Below, piece after piece: positions 49,911 to 60,000 of a DNA stretch of 60,000 nt (position 1 is the first letter of the stretch; the number at the start of each line of letters is the position of its first letter). Source of the DNA: Nymphaea colorata (lineage: Eukaryota > Streptophyta > Magnoliopsida > Nymphaeales > Nymphaeaceae). The stretch covers positions 25,889,934 through 25,949,933 of the forward strand of contig NC_045138.2 in the NCBI RefSeq assembly GCF_008831285.2, read 5' to 3'. The position numbers were made by a program, and so were the translations under genes. Under the pieces are notes generated by a model. It saw only the letters and a list, made by a program, of their open reading frames with translations. It was not told where the DNA came from and did no database searches.

Positions 49911-51440
49911 AAACTGTCACACCCCGACCTTTTTAACCCTCAAACTATTTTTTTTTTTTTTTTTTTTTTTTTAAACATAAGGCATCGAGGTGTGACTACC
50001 CAATAATTCAAAAAGACGATGAGCCAAGCAATTCAAAACAATGAGGCGAACTTTCATTGATATAACCATTTTGTTTGATACAAATTCACATCTATGTGCA
50101 TAACCAAAATGCCCCAAAATCACTAACATTGATGCCTAACAAAAAGAAGACATCAATAAAACCAAAACATGACGCGCCGGCACTACAAACGACAATCCCA
50201 AAACCACCCCAGTAGGACGTGAGTGAAGCCATCTGCTCAACCTGTTGCCCCGGGTCCGTCAAAACCTGAAAAGGAAAACAACTGAAGGCTCAGCCTTCGC
50301 AGTATGACAACAAGCTAGGAAAATGCCAAACCCTCTCAAGTAAGACTCAAATATACAAGCAAACATCAGAACGATCTATCATTATGTCGTGTCAGGACAC
50401 GACATGCAGAGGCCACTCAATGGCTACAATAACATAATTTCAATCACATGCAAGGCATCATCAACATGTCACTTGCATTCATAAGCACAACAGTCACATG
50501 TACAACAATCCTATACATTTCAATCACATACATTTCAGTTTCATTACTATCAGTGAATTTACAATTCTTGTGGGTGCAAACACAGGCACGTGCACACCGC
50601 GGGCGGCCCACAGCCGAGAGACAACCCCCGTGGTGGCCCAGAACAGTATGGATCCATCTATCCGCTGCAGCGGTAGAACACTCATCCATGGATGCGTGAA
50701 TTCCAAGGAGAGATACTCAGCCTTCCCTAGGACACCCAGGTTGGGAAGGCGGGAGCCTACGCTCCAAGCACATCACACAACAGTACCCTGGGGCCTTGCA
50801 CCGCCTGCGCTCCGAACAGGCGAGACCAGTGGCGAAAGCGGGACAACTCCCATACACATAGTCACATCCCACTGGCCTCTCATCTCTTATTCTTTCATTC
50901 TTATACTTATACTTGCACAAACACATTTAACTGGCTAGCTCTTGAGGTTGGTTCACTTCACGAGTGAACCCACACCTCCTATTGCCTCCACACGAGGGTT
51001 ACACGTAACCACAACAGTTTTGGCTAGCCGTCATAACAATATGGGTACAACTACCCACTGTGCAAACATTTGCATCATTGCCCGCGGCAATGGGTATTCA
51101 ATAAACATAACATTCACATTCATCATCATAACAATCACATCTTTGAAAACTTAGCCAAACCACAGAGAGTAGTCTCAATCTGTGGTGGGCTCGTAGCTGT
51201 CCTATGCAGTTATCATTCTACGATGTTTTCTAATGCACAATTGGGGTCGAGGAGATACTCGACTCGATACCCCGCCTCATCTGTCCTAAACAGTTATCAA
51301 TTCTAGCATGCACATGCAAATGCGTAACATTATCAAAACAATTACTATAAGCCTTTCAAAACAATTCATATTATATATCAATTTATGTACATGCATACCC
51401 ACATTCATCCACGGAACACTCAATCAATTCACATCACAAA

Positions 51441-51464
51441 TCCTAGGATCCCATGATCCTAGGA
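51441..51464. repeat. Perfect 10-bp hairpin in the LTR
   Basis: TCCTAGGATC and GATCCTAGGA are exact reverse complements around the 4-base loop CCAT. It lies in the part of the LTR lost from the 3' copy. Confidence 0.8.
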
Positions 51465-52732
51465 ACACACATTCATTCACTTGCCCAGGCAGGGATTTGC
51501 CTGGAGTGTCGCCATACCTGTGGCGCGTTCACAAGAATCTTCAAAATGCCTCGAGCTTCGAATCCGGTAGCTCAAGGTCGACGGAACGTACCCGGTGTAC
51601 CTGCAGACACAAACACAAGATAAGATTCCTACTTCATACCTCAACAATTCAAACAAAAACAAAACAAAGTCATTGAGGCACGTGTCATCGTCTCAAGAAG
51701 GTGTCGACGGGTAGTGTTGACCCACAAGTTCTCCAAAAGGGTCACTTCCCACTTCTAGCCGTGCCAATAGATGCCAAAACTCAAAGCCATCAATCCGTCT
51801 ATCACTAACGCCTTTCTCAAAACTCCCTTTTTCTTAAATCAAGGCGTCTACCCCAAAGACACATCCAACTTATGTACGTTATCCCTATTTAACTCCAAGA
51901 TGCACCCGTTCACAAAAATGCGTGCTACAAGCTCACTAAAACGGTCCTAAATCTTCCCCACAACCTCACAAACTCTACCATGTTTCCCCTAATGCTTCGA
52001 AAATTAATCTATCATGCTTAAATGATCATCCAATATATGAATCTTCGCTTCCCAACATAATCGCAAGCTTTCCCCCAAAAACGAAAACACTAACATGTGT
52101 TCCAAATAATCAATTCTAAGCTCTAGCATGCTCAAACAATAATTATACGCGTTCCAAAGAGAAATATATCATAAAATAGGTTCAATTTCGCCTTGCTCAC
52201 CCCGATTGAAGGTCTAAACTGCTGTAATCCTCCCGGCAGCCACCTCACGCGTCCAAGTGGTCCCCAAACGGCTAAAATCCTCCAATGCCGCCACTACCAA
52301 GGCCTTCTCTAATTGCTGTTACGAGGGGGAGGACAAATCCCCAAGCTGAAAACGGAGCCAACAGTGATAGCATAGTGCAAATCGGTGAGAGAAAGTGCTT
52401 GATTGGAGAAAATAGAAAACGAGCAGAAAATGGGGAGAGAGCGTGAAGCGTGGACAGAGAGGGAGGTCGAATAGAGGGAGAAAGAGGGAAAAACGGAGGG
52501 GGACTGATAGGGGAGAGAGTTCGGTCAAAAGGGGAAAAGAAGGCAGTGAGGGGAGAGGACGGGAGAGAAGAGAGAGTGAGGGGAGAGGACGGGAGAGAAG
52601 AGAGAGACGGTGGAGAGTGAGGGGAGTCGTTCGGTGGAGAGGGGAGACGAGAGACAGTGGGAGAGGGAGGAGGGAAAAGAAAACGGGAAGGAGAAGAAAA
52701 GAGAAGAGAGGAAGAGGCAAGGGATGACAGGG

Positions 52733-52771
52733 TTCACCTCAATGCCGCCGTCGTCGCCGCATTGAGGTGAA
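52733..52771. repeat. Perfect 13-bp hairpin in the LTR
   Basis: TTCACCTCAATGC (52733-52745) and GCATTGAGGTGAA (52759-52771) are exact reverse complements around a 13-base GC-rich loop. It is about 180 bp from the start of the LTR in element sense. Confidence 0.85.
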
Positions 52772-52947
52772 TCGCCGTCGCCTTCTTCCCTGAGCTCCGG
52801 TCGTGGGTAAGGAAGAGACGGTAAGAGGAAAGCGAGGGAGAAGAGAAAGCGAGGGAGGAGGGACAGCGTCGGGCTCCTCTCGCGTGGGGCTAGGGTCCGG
52901 GGCTGGACCCTGACCCGACCCGCTCCGCCCAAACGCCGCGCGTTACA

Positions 52948-52952
52948 ATTAG
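52948..52952. repeat. Target-site duplication ATTAG, right copy
   Basis: Directly follows the TTACA end of the right LTR and matches 45703-45707. It fixes the outer LTR border. Confidence 0.9.
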
Positions 52953-53272
52953 TGCTTAAATTTTTTATGAATATCTTCATAACATCAATAATGATTTTCC
53001 TATGAAAAGTATAGTATGATTTTTAGATTGAGTGGTATATTATAAAAGGGAGAACGGTTTACATGACATGCATAATGCCATGGTGCTCATGAATCGGTGA
53101 TTAACTTGAACATTTTGATGGCTTCACTCATTTTATGCACTACTTTCCTTGTTGGGATTAGAAGTTATGCTTTATATTGAAATGGAAAAGTTGGATGCAC
53201 ATGAAAGGATAACAATGGATATGAATTTGTCAAGGTTGGAGTATCCATTATATATATATATATATTTTTATT

Positions 53273-53300
53273 AGAGAGAGAGAGAGAGAGAGAGAGAGAA
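53273..53300 (+). repeat. (AG)n microsatellite beside (TA)n
   Basis: Pure AG run of about 14 units, 8 bp to the right of a (TA)n run at 53249-53265. Confidence 0.9.
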
Positions 53301-53779
53301 ACGTATACTACCAATCTCTCATATACACCAGACTTGATGGGAATCATCTAGGTCATCAATTTTAAGGAGATTAGATGGTAAAGATTAAGTTGTAAATACA
53401 GAAGTTAAATTGTTTTTTAAGAGTCTAAAATACACTGTAGTGGGTGTGTGAGGGAGAGAGAAAAAATAAGAAAACAAATAAGTTTCCTTAAATGAACTCG
53501 TTTGTATCCTTTCAGGGGCATTTCAAACTCTTGAAGCAACAAGCTACCTTTTATATTTTCTACGAAATCTCTATCAAATGATCTCCTTGGAATCAATGTT
53601 CTAGACAATTCCGATCAAAGTTTAGTGGCTACCTATGATCTCTAACATTTGATCTCCTTGAAATCAATAGGTGAGAGAACGAGAGAGAATGTGCGAGAAA
53701 ATAGTCCCCAAATAAGGCTGTTATATATGTACATATATTATCTTGAAATCAGCCTGCTGCCGGGTATTACTAGATGGCT

Positions 53780-53950
53780 AAATGTTTAAATTTTGTCACT
53801 AAAGTAAAAAAACACACTATAAACCATCACTAAAAACACTGTAAGCTATGGCTACACCATAAGCCATTTGCAAGGTGCTTTTAGCAACGGTTTTAAAAGA
53901 TTTTGTCATCCGACAACATTTGGTAGCTGACTGATTTCAATTTTTTTTCT
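53780..53950 (+). repeat. Copy of the CATCACTAAAA-type dispersed repeat
   Basis: It reads TGTCACTAAAGTAAAAAAAC, ATAAACCATCACTAAAAACA and later TTTGTCATCCGACAACATTT. The first words match 35.22-35.30 kb in reverse; the last resembles 18.36-18.39 kb (TTTGTCATCTGATAATATCC). A (TA)n run follows at 53959-53993, as in the 18-kb copy. Confidence 0.45.
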
Positions 53951-53954
53951 CTCT

Positions 53955-53958
<4 letters not shown>

Positions 53959-53993
<35 letters not shown>
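53959..53993 (+). repeat. (TA)n microsatellite
   Basis: Pure TA run of about 17 units at the right edge of the dispersed repeat copy. Confidence 0.95.
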
Positions 53994-53994
<1 letters not shown>

Positions 53995-55861
53995 CACCAT
54001 ATGTTGTAGATGAGCCCTTGTTGGAGCTTCGAAGAATCTTCATGATTGTTATTTTATCAGTTGCAGGTTACAACCCTTCACAAGTTATGCTTCATGTTTA
54101 TACATGAAGATATATTTTTTTAATTGGTTGACAATGGCTCCAGCCATGGCTATAAACCAGATCTTTACTACTTGATGTTTGTTTGGCCTTCACTGTGGTG
54201 AGGATCAATAGGCATACTATCTCTTAGGACCTTTATCATTATAATCATGATTGGTTGGTCTAGCTGGCTATCGACCAACTAGTATTTGGATGAGAATCAG
54301 ATTTATACAAAAGGTTTTGACTTTTGAGACTAGCTGCTGACTTATCTTCTCACTATTGAGTTTGTGATTAATTTTTTTCTTTTCCAATTATTGTGTTGTT
54401 AGCATGGTATAGGGTGCAAAATAACTATTCTGCCATTGCTTTCTTTCACTTTTCTTCCTCTACCCTCATGGGGAGCTAACCAGATCTTCCTTGACCTTAT
54501 TCTGATGGCCTTGGTGACACTGCCTTCATTTTGTACCACCACTTGCTTCGATAAGGCACTAATGACCTCATGGCAGACTTGGCTCGTTCGGTGCCTGCTA
54601 GTCTGTCTGCCCTTCAAGGTGACCTCCCTATCAAACATATTCAAGACTTCGCTTTCCTCTTAATTGAGCGATTGTAGGTGTCCTCATCCCTTTTCACAAG
54701 ATTTAGCTTGAAGGCAGTTTAGGGATCAAGCACCCAACTAGGAATTGAGCTTGTTATATGACTTAAGGCATAATCCTTGAGGGATTGAAGCGTAAGCTTC
54801 AGGATCCATATAGTAAACTATATAATATTGAATAAAATAATGAAAATTGACAAATATAAGTTGTTAACGCTAGTAGTGAAATGGATAAGCTCATCCGAGC
54901 GGTATCATGGATATTTCCTATTTGTTATAATATTTTTTAACTTTTGCTGCAACTGATGTGCCATTAATATCATAGATCTTCCCTATATGTTGGACCATAA
55001 CCCCACAAACAGAACCTTATAATAAACACAGACATGCCATTTTGGAATGTCATCATAACTTGATGTAGAACTAAACTTTGAAATTGTCACTAACAAATTG
55101 AAACAAATGCATGTGCCTCTCAGCACAGTTGAATGGGCACATGTGGTAGTTGCCACCAAACTGTTGGACGTCATTCCTATTGAAATTTGAAAGCCACCAT
55201 AGGGCAACAGCAACCTAATAAACCTACATATGTATACACTATACAGTATACACAATCAGCTGAGAAAATTCTATATCTTAATTTCATAAAACTGGAATTC
55301 TAATATCAACTTAAAAAAATCAAAGATAATTTTAAGATTTGCGTTACTTTCTCAACCCATTTGCTATGAAAACAATGTGTCCAACAATATGCAAAGAGGT
55401 ACTCGAATTCATTCCACTAGATGCAAGGAACAAAGATCCAAAGCATATTATCATTTTCTTTTTATGAATAACTGAGTCCTCTACAGATTTGGCATTTACA
55501 TGCTTCAGCTCTAAAGAGACAATGCATGATCTCAATCTACAAATTCATTCCATATCAACATGGGCACTGAAAACAGGACCAAGACAAGCACAAGTCAAGT
55601 TAGACATGGAAGTAGATTATATTCACGGCTTCCCATAACTGAGCTTTTGAGAGAATGCTAAGGAAGTACAGTTCATCAGGAACGAGAATATAAACCAAAA
55701 AAAAAACGTGTAAAAGATGCTATCCACTGTGTGAGAGAGGGAGAGCAAAGGTGAGTAGCAATCCACCATCTCTTTTCTACCATTGCTTGAGAATAGTTGG
55801 TGAATGGTGGATAGTGTTGACTTGATTCAGAAAAGACACAAACACACCCCACACACACACG

Positions 55862-55889
55862 TATATATATATATATATATATATATATA
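55862..55889 (+). repeat. (TA)n microsatellite
   Basis: Pure TA run preceded by a CA-rich tract (55837-55860) and followed by (GA)n to about 55909. Confidence 0.95.
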
Positions 55890-57027
55890 GCGAGCGAGAG
55901 AGAGAGAGAATCTTCAATGGCAGCCATAAATTGGGGCAACTTTTGGGGAGGGTTTGGTGTTTGGGAGGGGGGGGGGTGGAAGGGAGGGGAGAGGAAATAG
56001 GAAAAGGGGAGTTTGGGGTTTGCGGAAAGAGGAAATGGGCAAGAGGGTCAAACAACAAAAGGATTTAATGTTTTTTAGTTGAAAAATACACTATGGATGA
56101 GGCATAAGCCTCACGAATGAAGCATGCATTGTAGTGAGACATGCACTGACCCACACACAATGACTTTGAGGTTTTTTTGGCTAAAAAGCCTTGAGGTGGA
56201 TGCTTCATGCCTCGAGGCACATTCTTATAATAACATTTTGCTCAAGCCAATGCACGTGCCTTTCAGAACCTCTATTCATTCAGGTGGTTCCTTTTGGAGG
56301 ATAACATCCTTCACCTGGCATTGTGGTTATACATGGCTTAGTTCTTTTAGGCCTTGAGTTAATAATGCTGAATTATCTCTCTTTCCTCTTATTGTCATCA
56401 TGTTGCCAGTGATTCTGCTGCCAACAGGTGGCTCCTCCTCATCTTCTCATCTTCTTCTTTTTTTGTCGTTGTCCTTGTACTTCTCCTTTCTGTTTCTTCT
56501 GCCCATTGGGCTGTTGCTACTGTGCAATTTCAGCTACCTCCTTTCCTTCATCATCATCTTCTTCTGTTTTGGTTGCTCATGTCATCTTTTGTTTGTATCA
56601 TTGTATGCTATTTTCATGGATATTTTTTAGTTGCCTGCACAGACACATGAATAAACATATTTCAATCCAGGATTGCGTATTATCTCTCCCCTATTCAGCT
56701 TTTTTCATTGTTTATTGCAGATACTTTTTCCGTTCAACGTTTTCTGTTTAGTGTTTATTTTGGCTATTTATGATTCCTTAGCCTTTATATGTCTATGCAT
56801 GTTGTCAATTTGATTCAACAAAATGTTTTGATTCATAATCTTCTGGCTGTCCTTTTCATTATTTGTACTTTCATTTATTTTAATTTTTTCTGTTATTATA
56901 TAGATCTATTTTATTGTATAGTGTACCTAGGTTGTGCTTTACTTTGGATGAGCGGGAGATTGCACCACCCCTTGGGTGAAAGCCAATGCTCCGCCTTTCA
57001 TCTTGGTACCTCGCTTCATCTCCATAA

Positions 57028-57122
57028 AGCATAGAAGAGTAGTGCCCTTGGGAATCAAACTGGTCATGTGCGCTAATATGTCACCAGCGATCAGCTAAGT
57101 TATGACCCTTGAGGCAAACATT
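57028..57122 (-). mobile_element. tRNA-derived SINE-like copy 4
   Basis: The minus strand reads ACTTAGCTGATCGCTGG (A-box-like) and then AGTTTGATTCCCAAGGGCAC (B-box-like), followed by TACTCTTCTATGC. The arrangement resembles the copies at 8.3, 13.6 and 16.8 kb, with more divergence. Confidence 0.45.
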
Positions 57123-58345
57123 GTGCTTTACTTGATCCATAATGATATTGTATGTTGTTTGTTGGTTTTGGCAAATTAGTTTGTTTCTACCTTATTTAAT
57201 TGATTTTTTTTTTTGAAAACTGACATGGATCAATTTCAACGGGCTAATTGTTTTAGGGATCTTCTCAATTTGGTGATTAGAAAGGCAGTTGAGGTTCTCA
57301 ACTAAGGGTGTGAGACCTGAGTTAGGCAGTTGAACTTGGACCTTGAATGCTTGAACTAAGTTCAGGTCAATCTTCAGAATGACAGTAAAAAATCGTTCTC
57401 AGTAAAGGGCAGCAGCTTGGGTATGACTAGACTTTCTAAGTCCTAGGTAGGCTTACTTGAATCTTTCCTGTATCTAAATTCATGTGAGTTCCTTACTCCA
57501 GTAGGCTAAGGTAACTCAAGAGCAGAAAACTCTGAACTCTATTAGACTGGAAGGAATAGGACGACATAAGATTAGGTTCACTATGCTAAGATTAATTTAG
57601 TTAACTGGGATGGGACTGGTCCAGTTGGGATTGGACTAGGTTGGGTTGGGATAAAAACCAGAGAGTGAAGTAGGTCAATGATATCCACTTGCAAACAAAC
57701 ATATACACACACATACTTGTGCGTGTGTTTGCTGGAAATGCTCTGCACCTGTTACACTTTCACCTGTTCTGGCACTCACACCCACATGCCATATGATGGA
57801 AAATACTACTAAAATACAACCATAAGTATACGATTGGGTAAATTTCTATCATGGTTGGGTGCAAGGTTGGGATGTTGTATAGGTAAGATTGAGTCCATGG
57901 GGAAGCGGGTCATTTTGAAGCTTCAATTGCAACTTGCTTTGTCCCGAACCTGGCAGGAGATTTGAGAGTTAATGGGGAATTTCAGCTTGGGTCGCACCAA
58001 GACATTGCTCCTGGCTCATATTTGTGGTGTTAGTTGTAGCATGCACACAGGGTCCACTTCAAGGAAGTGATCTCTTATGAGTAATATTTGAGAACCCAAT
58101 GACTCGATCAACTTGTTAAGTTTGATTTGTGGCCAGAGCAGGTCAACCTGGTTGCTTGAGTTGGTTTCATTAGTTTTTAGCTTTTATAGGAATATTGCAC
58201 CAATTGCATATGAATAGTGAACATGCAATAGAATGAAATAATTGCTTGTAAAATCAGAAAATAAGATGGAAATTGTGTTGTAATGTAACTGAGATATATT
58301 TTCCCATTTATCATATGAAAATAAAAATATTAAACTGGTTTCTAG

Positions 58346-58346
<1 letters not shown>

Positions 58347-58379
<33 letters not shown>
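58347..58379 (+). repeat. (TA)n microsatellite
   Basis: Pure TA run of about 16 units, intergenic. Confidence 0.95.
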
Positions 58380-58382
<3 letters not shown>

Positions 58383-58550
58383 AACAATGCCCAAAATGAA
58401 AAAATAATGACAATGGGCATTTTGAAATATCAATAATAACACTAGAATTGAAAATCACATGGTAAAACTTCATCTTGTGTCCCTGTTGATAAAATGAAAG
58501 CACTTAACTGGCTGATTCATTGAAAAATTAAGTCACATTTTAGCAATCTT

Positions 58551-60000
58551 GGTGGTCAGTACCTAACTACCTATCCTTCACCAGATTTTGGAGTTCCTTT
58601 GCCTTGGAGTCAGCATTGCTGTGGTAAGAAGCAGCAATATGTTCAACTTGTTTATGCAGCTGCTGTCCAAAACAAGGCCCAGATAAGTTCAGATAGGAGC
58701 CTTATTTTCACCAAATTTTTAGCATAAGGCTTAGTTTTCGACAGTCCATATTCTGTGCAAATCCACTTAGTGCTATCAAGCTTCACGCTGAGAATCAAAA
58801 GCTCATTTGGATTGAAATTGATGAACCAATTCCATCTGAATTTGATGAAACTCTATTTGCTAGGCTGAGATAACTTTGATAAAGATGACTTAACATTTAT
58901 TTTAGATCAGATACGGTCTGCAAACTGAGATTTATTTTTCCGTTTTTTTTTTGCAGGATTTTTCTTCATATAATTCGATCCAGTTCAGACATGGGCTATA
59001 TGATTTCCTGATAAGTGGAGGCATACTGGCAAACACCAACATAATTCGGATGTGTTCTGGTTCTATTTCTCCAAAATCCGTGCTACTCATTGTCTCTTGA
59101 TTTCTTGGAAACTCTGAAAGGCATTAAAATTTAATGCCAACTCAGGACGAACAAATTTGATCTAATTGAAGCAGAGAACTGGAATCTCCATTTCTATTTC
59201 AGTATTTTGCAACCTAATGATGTTGAGTTTTGAGTGGCTTGCAGCAAATGCAACCAGAAGCCGGTCTCCTCCCAGCTTTGGAGGTTGACCAAGCTGCATG
59301 AACTTTTCGTGGCAGGCTTTTCATGACACAAATATTCATTTTTTAGAGGTTGTATTATGAGATAGAAACAGCATAAGACGGTTGAGCAACATGAATTCCT
59401 GCTTCATCACTAGGATTGCCTGCATGCATCTAAAGCAGCATTGTGGTTGAGGTGCAAGGATGAAACTTTAAAAGTCAGATGTGCTTCTGTAGTCTTTATG
59501 CAGTCGAGACATGGAATGCAAGCGGCATACCGTGAGCTTATGGCAGAGAACAAGCTGTAGCGATCAGCAAATTGAAGCAATAGCGACAGCCCACAGTAGT
59601 GGTACATTTTTTTTTATTTTCTTCTCGATATGGTTGTTTTCTTGTTTCGTCCTAATCTCGATGTTGTGTGCATTTTAACAGGTAGAGGATTTGGACTCGC
59701 AGCATGATTCAAATGGCCATAAAAAAGTGCAATTCTTCTGAAGTGCTGCACGAAGAACATGGCGACCATCTTAATTTGAAGGTGGCATGATCAGCACCGA
59801 AACTGTCTCACTGGAACGGTCCTACGGCAGAAACATCTGATCCAGAATGGCTGGGGACAAGAAGCGAAAGGATTCGTCTCCGATCAGTTCTCTTGGTTGA
59901 GGGTTGGCAGGAACAACGCTGAAGCAACCAAGTCGAACAGGGTTGGAGGCGGCCACTGCTTAAGCTTACAAGCGACTCACGTGATTGTCGTTCCATGACA
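58551..60000 (+). other. Weak exon-like frames, possible 3' end of an unidentified gene
   Basis: Several short plus-strand frames follow splice-acceptor-like sequence. One after TTTTTTTGCAG at 58963 reads DFSSYNSIQFRHGLYDFLIS. One after GGCTTGCAG at 59245 reads QMQPEAGLLPALEVDQAA then stop. One near 59506-59560 reads QSRHGMQAAYRELMAENKL then stop. One after TTTTAACAG at 59680 reads VEDLDSQHDSNGHKKVQFF then stop. A minus-strand frame at 58690-58575 (KQVEHIAASYHSNADSKAKE) is also open. They do not join into one protein and I recognise none, so they may be untranslated exons, decayed exons or chance. Confidence 0.2.

Larger units (their letters stand above)
45708..52947 (-). mobile_element. Ty3/gypsy LTR retrotransposon, internally deleted (Tekay/Del-like)
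   Basis: A minus-strand element of 7240 bp. Order in element sense: 5' LTR 52947-49915 (starts TGTAACGCGCGG, ends GTGTGACA), tRNA-Met primer site 49910-49899, gag, protease, reverse transcriptase and RNase H, then an abrupt junction at 46566/46565 to the last 858 bp of a 3' LTR ending at 45708. Integrase, the polypurine tract and about 2.2 kb of the 3' LTR are missing. ATTAG flanks both outer ends. A very long LTR, the iMet primer site and the gag-pol type suggest the Tekay/Del branch, but the chromodomain that would confirm this lies in the deleted part. It cannot be autonomous. Confidence 0.92.
49915..52947 (-). repeat. Complete 5' LTR (3033 bp)
   Basis: In element sense it starts TGTAACGCGCGG at 52947 and ends GGTCGGGGTGTGACA at 49915. 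It contains a long purine-rich plus strand (about 52430-52730) that would be pyrimidine-rich in the element's sense, and two perfect hairpins (51441-51464 and 52733-52771). A 30-bp tandem pair begins at 52546 and 52576. A 3-kb LTR is at the long end for plants and fits the Tekay/Del group. Confidence 0.9.
52953..58550. other. Intergenic DNA, repeats and microsatellites
   Basis: It contains (TA)n at 53249-53265, 53959-53993, 55862-55889 and 58347-58379, (AG)n at 53273-53300, and a dispersed CATCACTAAAA-type repeat at 53.78-53.95 kb. A G-rich stretch with a run of nine to ten G lies near 55965-55980, and a SINE-like copy near 57.03 kb. No frame shows protein-family features. Confidence 0.5.

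Noticed and set aside
52319-52980. Arginine- or leucine/serine-rich proteins encoded on either strand
   Set aside because: These frames are produced by the purine-rich tract of the LTR and have low-complexity composition.

Overview
The window is nuclear DNA of a flowering plant. The evidence is genes split by AT-rich GT-AG introns, plant-type proteins (an LRR receptor kinase of the RGI/RCH group, a FES1-like CCCH protein, the plant paralogue of CFIm25), a Ty3/gypsy retrotransposon primed by initiator tRNA-Met, and abundant (GA)n, (CT)n and (TA)n microsatellites. The species cannot be named from the sequence. An early-diverging angiosperm such as a water lily is only a weak guess.

Layout, left to right. 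1-1404: intergenic, ending in a (GA)n leader. 1405-3288 (+): PHD plus extended-PHD finger protein, two exons. 3634-6723 (-): CFIm25-type pre-mRNA cleavage factor, seven exons rebuilt here into a gap-free 200-residue protein, convergent with the PHD gene. 6724-20031: repeat-filled intergenic DNA with tRNA-derived SINE-like copies, microsatellites and a 150-bp tandem duplication, plus one unidentified exon cluster on the minus strand (about 11.42-12.17 kb). 20032-23629 (+): LRR receptor kinase, two exons, 1104 residues. 23630-29341: intergenic, with a hAT-like MITE. 29342-32094 (-): relic of a mitochondrial ribosomal protein mS23 gene that keeps introns but carries a nonsense codon, a scrambled first exon and an internal deletion. 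32095-36601: intergenic. 36602-44364 (+): FES1-like CCCH zinc-finger gene, six exons, 798 residues, with a 4.9-kb first intron full of repeats. 45708-52947 (-): Ty3/gypsy element with a 3.0-kb 5' LTR, dead gag-pol without integrase, and a 3' LTR reduced to 858 bp, still bracketed by the target duplication ATTAG. 52953-60000: intergenic, with weak exon-like reading frames near 58.6-59.8 kb.

The genes are not an operon or a recognisable cluster. Two act in nuclear RNA or chromatin functions (CFIm25, PHD protein), one probably in flowering-time transcription (FES1-like), and one at the plasma membrane in peptide perception. I found no convincing new biological system. The most informative observations are the internally deleted LTR element with an intact target duplication, the decaying mS23 gene, the unidentified exon cluster near 12 kb, and several dispersed repeat families that can be defined from inside the window.
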